Assembly (NCBI GenBank): GCA_029555925.1
Contig: JAKPQU010000489.1
Coordinates: 1-20,896, forward strand
Reading direction: 5' to 3'
Length of the DNA stretch: 20,896 nucleotides
DNA from: Bacillota bacterium
Lineage (GTDB): Bacteria; Eremiobacterota; SpSt-956; JAKJGF01
In this document: piece by piece, positions 15,163 through 20,896 of the stretch
Layout: every line of letters begins with the position of its first letter
Numbering within the stretch: position 1 is the first letter of the stretch
The notes under the pieces: model-generated
Told to the model about the DNA's origin: nothing
The model's database searches: none
Seen by the model: the letters and a program-made list of their open reading frames with translations, nothing else
Translations under genes and position numbers: made by a program

Positions 15163-17415
15163 TTAATTTTTATTCTTATCCTTTCTTTTCTGAAAAAAAC
15201 ATGTAAGAATTAAAAATATTATAAACAAACAGGAAAGAACAGTAAAATGTTTTTGAATATTTATATCAAAGGTTTCTTCCAGTAAATCCTTCATATGTCT
15301 CGGAAGTATATCTTTCAGATTTACAAGGCAACCGAGTAGACCTACTGACCATCTGCTCACTATAAAATTGGATATAAATTTGCTGACTTTATCCATATTT
15401 TTAAAAGGTATTATGGCACCTGAAAATATAAGCTGCGGTATTAAAAGCATAGGAACGATACTTGTTGCCTTGTCTACAGTGGAAACTACAGAAGAAACCA
15501 GAAGACCCATACCCACTCCTGTAAGTGATGTAAGAAAAATGCAGCAGTACATATCTGCATAAAAACCAGGATTTCCATTATCGGGAAATTTGACTCCCAT
15601 TACAACTATGCCGAGAAGTATGGCACATTGTATAAGACATATAATGGATAAAATCACAAACTTGGATAATACATATGGTATTACCTGGAGATTTATCATC
15701 CTTTCCCTTTCATAAATAACATGTTCTTTTATAATTTCCCTTGCAGCATTTGATGTGCCGAACCAGACAGAAATACAGACTAAAAAAAATATAAGTGTAA
15801 GAGCAGCGTTTCCATCACCTATGTTAGGATCATCATTGAATATATCTCTCTTAAATACCAGTGCAAGAAGAGTTGCTATAATAGGAGCCTGAAGGATTAC
15901 TATAGCAAGGTTTTTTATATCCTTTAACATAATCTCATAATATCTGCTGGAAAGTATAAAAAACTGTCTGATTGATGAAGCTCCTCTGTGAGGCATTTCT
16001 TTCTGTAACAGAATACGGGTTTTTTTTGACTGAAACATATCTGTTTCTTTCAATCTCTTAAGAAGGCCTTCTTTATAACAGGACGATAGTTTAAATTTTT
16101 CAGCCCATTCTTTCGGACTTCCCCTGGTTTCAATTAGATTATATATCTCGGTGAAATCATTTACCTGAAAGTAAGAAAAAGCTTCTTCAGGTGAGCCGAA
16201 AAATACCAGGTAGCCCCCTTTGGCAAGGAAAATAATCCTGTCGCAGAATTTTACATTTTTCGTAACATGCGTAACCAGTATAATAGTTCTTCCCTGATCT
16301 GCAAGTTTTCGTAATAAAGACATCATTCTTGTTTCGGTAGCAGGATCTAACCCTGAAGTAGGTTCATCGAGGAAAAATAAATCGGGTTTTGTAAGTAGTT
16401 CCACACCTATACTTACTCTTTTCCTCTGACCGCCACTTAATTTTTTTATCTGAGTATATCTGCCGTCCTCCAGTTCAAGTTCTTTAATTACGAGATCTAT
16501 AATATTATCTATTTCTTCTTTTTTTGTATCTTCAGGAAGTCGTAAAGAGGCAGCATAGTATAAAGCTTTATATACATCCAGTTCTTCATGCACTATATCA
16601 TCCTGAGGCACATATCCGAGGCGACTCCTGAAAAAATCTATTTTATCATAAAAATTTTCCCCGTTTATAAATACCTCTCCTCTGTCTTTAGGATAAACTC
16701 CGCTGATGGTCTTTAAAAGAGTCGATTTCCCCGCACCACTTGTAGCTACTATGGCTACGAATTCGCATGGATTAATCGATAATGAAATATCATTTAATAT
16801 GGTTTTACCTTCGGAAACCGTTCTTGTCAGGCCTATAGCATCAAGTCTTAATCTGCCTTCTTCACAGAGATTTTTTATATGTTCTCCGTCAAAAATAAGT
16901 TTAAATTTACTTATCTGTATAATATCGCCTTTATCAAGCTGCTTTTTTTCTGTTTTTATTCCGTTAACATACAGGCCATTAATGCTGTTGTTATCCTGAA
17001 TAAAAAAATTACCTTCAGGAGAAGAATAAACTGTAGCATGACGCCATGAGACCTGTACATGGTTTAAGTAAATATGACTGTCAGGGTTTCTTCCTATGGT
17101 TATTTTTTTTATAGGAGAAGAGATAAAGGTGGAAACAAATTCAAATTCTGTATCTCCAATAGCTATTATATCTCCTGATTGTAATTTTTGTCTGTCTATT
17201 CTCCGACCATTTATAAAAGTTCCGTTGGTGCTGTTATTATCCTGAATAAAATAATGTTCTTCCGAATATATTATAAGAGCATGAATACCTGATATAAATT
17301 TATCTTTCTCTACTATTAAATCACAGTCGGGATAACAGCCAATCTTAATACTATTACTCTCAAGAATAAAAATTTTATCTGATTGACCTTTACGAAGTAT
17401 TAATTTTGCACTCAT
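15163..17415 (-). CDS. FHA-FHA-ABC ATPase-permease fusion (ABCG-like)
   Basis: 750 residues from ATG 17415. Two N-terminal FHA domains that bind phosphothreonine peptides (about 10-90 and 100-185): the first has IKIGCYPDCD and NNSTNGTFING, with Cys where the usual Arg stands; the second has the full GR...S..H...N set (ITIGRNPDSH, VSWRHA, NSINGLYVNG). The ABC domain follows, with Walker A GAGKST (227-232), LSGGQ (326-330) and FFLDEPTSGLDPAT. Then comes an ABC2-type membrane domain with about six helices (490-745). The order ATPase-permease is that of half-transporters of the ABCG type, which dimerise; Rv1747 and cyanobacterial relatives are similar. The frame is open to 17478, but the extra 21 residues come from element C2, and ATG 17415 has GGTGGAG upstream. 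The cargo is unknown. Confidence 0.92.
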   Translation of the reverse strand: MSAKLILRKGQSDKIFILESNSIKIGCYPDCDLIVEKDKFISGIHALIIYSEEHYFIQDNNSTNGTFINGRRIDRQKLQSGDIIAIGDTEFEFVSTFISSPIKKITIGRNPDSHIYLNHVQVSWRHATVYSSPEGNFFIQDNNSINGLYVNGIKTEKKQLDKGDIIQISKFKLIFDGEHIKNLCEEGRLRLDAIGLTRTVSEGKTILNDISLSINPCEFVAIVATSGAGKSTLLKTISGVYPKDRGEVFINGENFYDKIDFFRSRLGYVPQDDIVHEELDVYKALYYAASLRLPEDTKKEEIDNIIDLVIKELELEDGRYTQIKKLSGGQRKRVSIGVELLTKPDLFFLDEPTSGLDPATETRMMSLLRKLADQGRTIILVTHVTKNVKFCDRIIFLAKGGYLVFFGSPEEAFSYFQVNDFTEIYNLIETRGSPKEWAEKFKLSSCYKEGLLKRLKETDMFQSKKTRILLQKEMPHRGASSIRQFFILSSRYYEIMLKDIKNLAIVILQAPIIATLLALVFKRDIFNDDPNIGDGNAALTLIFFLVCISVWFGTSNAAREIIKEHVIYERERMINLQVIPYVLSKFVILSIICLIQCAILLGIVVMGVKFPDNGNPGFYADMYCCIFLTSLTGVGMGLLVSSVVSTVDKATSIVPMLLIPQLIFSGAIIPFKNMDKVSKFISNFIVSRWSVGLLGCLVNLKDILPRHMKDLLEETFDINIQKHFTVLSCLFIIFLILTCFFQKRKDKNKN

Positions 17416-17430
17416 AACTCCACCCTCGCT

Positions 17431-17537
17431 ATTACTGACCAGAACATAAGCATGTAGTAAAAGTTTTCCTCCCGTCACGCGTCACGCGTTACGCGTCACG
17501 AGAGCATATATGTATTATTTATGCTCATCTCAGTAAT
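17431..17537 (+). repeat. Family C inverted-repeat element, copy C2 (complete)
   Basis: 107 bp with ends ATTACTGACCAGAACATAAG and CATAAATGAG-type complement (TTTATGCTCATCTCAGTAAT). Inside are four heptamers CGTCACG, CGTCACG, CGTTACG, CGTCACG (17473-17500). It lies between the second MutS-like gene and the FHA-ABC start. To its right, TATAAACCAGATTAAATAAG (17548-17567) also recurs near 20690, so the repeated unit may extend to about 17574. Confidence 0.85.
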
Positions 17538-17601
17538 ATTTATATTATAAACCAGATTAAATAAGGTTTTCTGGCTATTTACTACTCACTTCATTAGCAT
17601 A

Positions 17602-19095
17602 TCATACATTGCCGAATATTTTCTTATACAAATCTTCACCATAGCTGGTTTGCAACGGTTCGCCTTCGATTAATTTAAAAGTTCGTCTTCCGTCTGCTTC
17701 TCTTTCAGCCTGCAGGAAAATAGTAGTTTTCATTTTTTTGTCATAAAAACTACGGGCAAATTCGTATAAATGAGTAACAAAGAAAATCTTGATACCTTTT
17801 TCCACTAATCCGTAGATTATTTGTCTTGCAATCTCCGAACCTTCTATTTCATTTGTTGCAGCAAAGGATTCATTAAAGAGCACCATAGAATCCGGCTTTA
17901 TATTGTCTATAATATTACTCATTCTGCCAAGTTCTTCATCTAATTTTCCGCTCTTCATATCGGTGTCTTCTTCCCGTTTGTAGTGCGTGAAAAGTCCGTT
18001 ACAGATATTGGCACAGAAAGACCTGGCCGCTACAAACATACCACATTGCATCATTAACTGGGCCAAACCGATACTTCTCAAAAAAACCGATTTTCCTCCC
18101 CTGTTGGCTCCCGTAATGATTACGATGTTTTTATCATCAGCATTCATATCGTTACTTACTACGTTTTGTTTCATAGTTAACGCCAGACAGACATCATATA
18201 ATTCTTTAAAAACATGTCTTCGTTCCTTAAACCCTACAGGAACGGGAAAAGATATAGCACATTCTATTTGAACGAGTTGTCGGTATAAATTTAAACAACC
18301 TATATAAAAGGCCAATTCGGTTCGCAACATAATAAAAAAGTTGAGAATATGCTCGGCTGATTTCGCCAGGGCAATGGCAACAGGCTTGATCCCCCTGTCC
18401 TGTAATTCCGACATGGCTCTGGCGCCTCTTTCATCACGCTCATTGATATAAAAGGTATAAGCCGGTGGTTTCTGGGAAAAGATCCGCTCCATCCAGCTCT
18501 GTTTGTTTTCCTGTGATTTACGAAGTATATAATTGACGCCTTTATTGCCTTTCCCGAGTTCAGCGCTGATTAAAACTCCGTTACGAAATTTCAGGGCTAC
18601 TAAATGATTTCGAATAGTTGCAAAATATTCGTCACCAAGTTCTTTTTTGAGCATCAGAAAAAATGTCGTAAAACCTTCCGACTCAAATTTACATGCATGA
18701 ATATCAGCTATATTCTTTAGTTTTTTTAGAATTTCTACAAATATCTGCAACAATTCTATTGAGCTATACAGTGATGGAGATCTGGCAAAAATTCCCCATA
18801 AAGTCTTTTTCTCTCTTTCAAGTGCTTCTATTGCGACATCATAAATATCCCTGACAATAGTAGAATTTTTCAGACAATCCCTGAGAATATTCTGTCGATA
18901 GAGGATTGTGTCCATATCATTATTTACGCCGGTCAAAACCGTTTTTTTCGCAACGTCAAATAGAAAATCATCATCTATAGCCATAGCTTTAAATAAAGTG
19001 TTTAATTCCAGATCCTGTATCAATAGCCGCTCATTCCACGGTAATTTCTGTTTAAGGTCGAAATCACGATCTTTATACATAAGGAAAGCTTTCAT
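17602..19095 (-). CDS. MutS-like ATPase, second of a pair
   Basis: 497 residues. The N-terminal half is helical and resembles the MutS core/lever (LELN...NDMDTILYRQNILRDCLKN); the C-terminal half is the MutS domain V ATPase: Walker A GANRGGKS (329-336), Walker-B-like VLFNESFAATNEIEGSEIAR (N408-E409), TH with His442. The mismatch-recognition and connector domains of true MutS (F-x-E motif) are absent, so mismatch repair is unlikely. The NES-F-A-T-N-E-x-EG motif is typical of a small MutS-related group of unknown function found in various bacteria. ATG 19095 overlaps the upstream stop (ATGA) and has AGGAG eleven bases before it; Met6 (19080) is an alternative. Confidence 0.85.
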   Translation of the reverse strand: MKAFLMYKDRDFDLKQKLPWNERLLIQDLELNTLFKAMAIDDDFLFDVAKKTVLTGVNNDMDTILYRQNILRDCLKNSTIVRDIYDVAIEALEREKKTLWGIFARSPSLYSSIELLQIFVEILKKLKNIADIHACKFESEGFTTFFLMLKKELGDEYFATIRNHLVALKFRNGVLISAELGKGNKGVNYILRKSQENKQSWMERIFSQKPPAYTFYINERDERGARAMSELQDRGIKPVAIALAKSAEHILNFFIMLRTELAFYIGCLNLYRQLVQIECAISFPVPVGFKERRHVFKELYDVCLALTMKQNVVSNDMNADDKNIVIITGANRGGKSVFLRSIGLAQLMMQCGMFVAARSFCANICNGLFTHYKREEDTDMKSGKLDEELGRMSNIIDNIKPDSMVLFNESFAATNEIEGSEIARQIIYGLVEKGIKIFFVTHLYEFARSFYDKKMKTTIFLQAEREADGRRTFKLIEGEPLQTSYGEDLYKKIFGNV

Positions 19096-20627
19096 GATTT
19101 TATGCGCTCCTTTAAATAATCGTATGTAAGCCGATATTTTTCAGCTATTGATATAGCATATGAACGTCCGTCCGCAGGTCTTCTTACAATTTTATATGTT
19201 CTACATGCCGGATTTTCCGGTAATACTGTACTGACCATACTGACGGTTTTTTCATTCAAATTTGATAATTCGTCTATAAATGTCACGCAAACGCACAGGA
19301 GATCAAGTTCAATTATTTTTTTCATAATATTTTTGAACAGGAATAATGCATCTGTTAATGTTGTGGAAGTGAAAATTTCATTCATAATTATGATACTGCC
19401 CGGTGTAGCCCGGTCCAGAAGCGAGCGCATTCTAAACAGATCATCTTCCAGCTTGCTATGAAGATTTTCTATGGTTTCTTCTTTTTCAAAATGCGTTAAT
19501 ATCTGATCAAATAGAAAAATTTGTGCTTCTCTGCCGGGGATAGGACAGCCCAGTCCGGCCAAATAGTGTAACTGTCCGAACGTTCGGGCAAAGGTTGTCT
19601 TACCGCCCTGGTTTGGACCTGATACTATAAATATACGCTCTTTGTCTTTCAGGTAAAAATCATTACAGACAACAGATGAATCCCTGCTAATAAGTTTACA
19701 GGCCAGGGCTAAATCAAATCCTTCATAATTATAAACTTCTTTGCTTTTATTGGAAATTTTGGGATAGCAAAATTTCAGGCCAGCCTGTTTAAATATGGCC
19801 ATATACTCCAGATAAGCAACGTAAAACTGTATTTCCCTGTTAAAAATGGCTATCTTGTTATCCATATAATTAATGTTTGCTATACAGTAATTCTCCAGAT
19901 TTAAAAATATCTCCGGATATAATTGTGCTACAAAATCCAGTATCTGTGCTTCAACATGGTTCATTTCCGGCCAGTCGGAAAATTCAACACTGTAATCTTT
20001 AACTGCTCCATGTTTGAATTTCTCGAATGTCTTTTCAACCTCTGTACTATAATTCATTTCATCTTCATATTTACGAACAGTGATGCCGTTACCTTTTATA
20101 AGCAGGCAATATCTGATTCCAGATAAATCGGTTATAAGTTTTTTTGTTTCTGCCAGAAGAGACAGGAAAGGGTTAGAAGCTGTATAAGCCTTTAAATATT
20201 CGCGAAAAAGCAGAAATCCACGGGATGTTAGATTTACAGGAGATAAATCACTTACGAGGCAATTTACGGCATTACAATAAATTTCCACTGCATCTAAAAA
20301 CCATCTATTTTTCTGATATTTGTAGCAAAACTTATCTGCACAGGCAAGATGTTCATACATTGTGCGCATTGCTTTCGCAAATGATTTTATATGTTCAAAT
20401 AAAATTTTATTTTCAAGATCCTTCATTATTTCATGACGATATTTGATTGCATCAATATCATAGAGGGAAGTGTGAAAAAATGGTTTTAAATTATATTCCT
20501 GTTTCCCAGCTGTAATGGAGTCTATAATCTGATCAAGATTTAAATCAACAAAAAAATCAGGTTCAGCAACCATTTCTTCTTTTATGCTATCTTCAGTTCT
20601 TTCACATAGTATGCTGTGGAATGTCAT
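19092..20627 (-). CDS. MutS-like ATPase, first of a pair
   Basis: 511 residues and a homologue of the next gene: YDIDAIKYRHEIMKDLENKI corresponds to its NDMDTILYRQNILRD. The helical core is followed by a MutS-type ATPase with Walker A GPNQGGKT (337-344) and Walker-B-like IIIMNEIFTSTTLTDA (N416-E417). At the position where the partner has TH, it has TF (VTFIDEL, F450). No mismatch-binding domain. The 4-bp overlap implies translational coupling and equal amounts, so a heterodimer with one altered ATP site is likely (inference). Start supported by AAGG about nine bases upstream; a family C remnant begins about 20 bp before the ATG. Role unknown; the FHA-ABC gene downstream may belong to the same transcript. 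Confidence 0.85.
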   Translation of the reverse strand: MTFHSILCERTEDSIKEEMVAEPDFFVDLNLDQIIDSITAGKQEYNLKPFFHTSLYDIDAIKYRHEIMKDLENKILFEHIKSFAKAMRTMYEHLACADKFCYKYQKNRWFLDAVEIYCNAVNCLVSDLSPVNLTSRGFLLFREYLKAYTASNPFLSLLAETKKLITDLSGIRYCLLIKGNGITVRKYEDEMNYSTEVEKTFEKFKHGAVKDYSVEFSDWPEMNHVEAQILDFVAQLYPEIFLNLENYCIANINYMDNKIAIFNREIQFYVAYLEYMAIFKQAGLKFCYPKISNKSKEVYNYEGFDLALACKLISRDSSVVCNDFYLKDKERIFIVSGPNQGGKTTFARTFGQLHYLAGLGCPIPGREAQIFLFDQILTHFEKEETIENLHSKLEDDLFRMRSLLDRATPGSIIIMNEIFTSTTLTDALFLFKNIMKKIIELDLLCVCVTFIDELSNLNEKTVSMVSTVLPENPACRTYKIVRRPADGRSYAISIAEKYRLTYDYLKERIKS

Positions 20628-20648
20628 ACGAAAAACCTTCTCTCTTTT

Positions 20649-20715
20649 ATTACTGACCTGAGCATAAGCGATTAATATTTCAATATGTTATAAACCATAC
20701 TAGATAAGGTTTCTG
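20649..20715 (+). repeat. Family C remnant, copy C4 (heptamers deleted)
   Basis: ATTACTGACCTGAGCATAAG matches the left end of C2 and C1. Then GTTATAAACCATACTAGATA and AGGTTTCTG match the segment right of C2 (17547-17574). The heptamer core and right terminal repeat are missing. Confidence 0.65.
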
Positions 20716-20717
20716 AC

Positions 20718-20745
20718 TTTTCACTATTCACTTCTCACTTCTCAC
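20718..20745 (+). repeat. Four-unit TCAC heptamer array
   Basis: TTTTCAC, TATTCAC, TTCTCAC, TTCTCAC in exact phase, ending three bases before element B4. Same degenerate family as the arrays at 2066-2121 and 3256-3297. Confidence 0.85.
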
Positions 20746-20747
20746 TT

Positions 20748-20896
20748 AGTACCGTAACAGGTAAATTCGTAACCATGTATCAGCTTCTGCCTGACAGGCT
20801 CTTACGAAGAAAAATAATTTGCCTTATTTAATTTGTTTTACAGACAATAAATTAACCCCTGGTTAATTTCTAATACTATAGAAAAAACGAATTTTT
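20748..20896 (-). repeat. Family B palindromic element, copy B4 (runs off window)
   Basis: Begins AGTACCGTAACAGGTAAATT and continues as the reverse complement of the right half of B1-B3 (CAGCTTCTGCCTGACAGGCT, then ACAGACAATAAATTAACCCC). It ends at the window edge inside what is the left arm. Here the right tip is AGTACCGTAACAGG, identical to the left tip of B2 and B3, showing both ends share the same sequence. Confidence 0.85.

Noticed and set aside
17416..17478. N-terminal extension of the FHA-ABC protein
   Set aside because: Residues derive from the family C repeat; a well-placed GGTGGAG precedes the internal ATG at 17415.
17602..20627. Classical mismatch-repair MutS or MutS2
   Set aside because: Too short, no mismatch-recognition or connector domain, no Smr domain, and Walker B is Asn-Glu.

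Overview
Overall: an AT-rich bacterial window holding twelve intact genes and an unusually dense set of small repeats. The porin-like gene (8506-10710) carries a signal peptide, one N-terminal SLH domain, a coiled coil and a C-terminal beta-barrel ending in F. This architecture is known from diderms that tether the outer membrane through SLH domains (Negativicutes, Halanaerobiales, Thermotogae/Synergistetes-type lineages, Cyanobacteria and relatives). I therefore infer an anaerobic diderm of such a lineage; the phylum cannot be fixed from this sequence.

Layout. 1-985 is a mobile-element graveyard: a short inverted-repeat element (family A), a decayed IS1-like element inserted in the 3' remnant of an IS5-like transposase, and half of a second repeat element (family B). 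986-5544 encodes the NiFe-hydrogenase maturation genes hypF-hypD-hypE on the minus strand. hypC (6034-6252) is divergent and separated from hypF by another family A copy. Then come mobA (minus; molybdopterin guanylyltransferase type), a YkgJ-type cysteine-cluster protein (plus), the SLH porin followed 15 bp later by an OFA-family (oxalate/formate) MFS transporter, and a convergent Ca2+-type P-type ATPase (minus). The right end has a minus-strand cluster: two adjacent MutS-like ATPases overlapping by 4 bp, then an FHA-FHA-ABC ATPase-permease fusion.

Function. Hydrogenase maturation, molybdenum-cofactor maturation and an OFA carrier fit a formate/hydrogen metabolism, but no hydrogenase or formate dehydrogenase structural gene lies in the window, so this is inference.

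Repeats. The most unusual feature is a degenerate heptanucleotide repeat (core TCAC / GTGA, typically CGTCACG) in almost every intergenic gap. In five genes it lies sense-oriented just upstream of the Shine-Dalgarno site. Elsewhere it supplies the last codons and stop of hypD and hypF. It is also embedded inside two unrelated terminal-inverted-repeat element families (A with TA-type ends, about 140 bp; C with ATTACTGA ends, about 107 bp). A third family (B, about 210 bp, AGTACCG ends) is a long imperfect palindrome that supplies the OFA C-terminus. Some over-long N-termini (mobA, FHA-ABC) come from reading through these repeats, and I give corrected starts.
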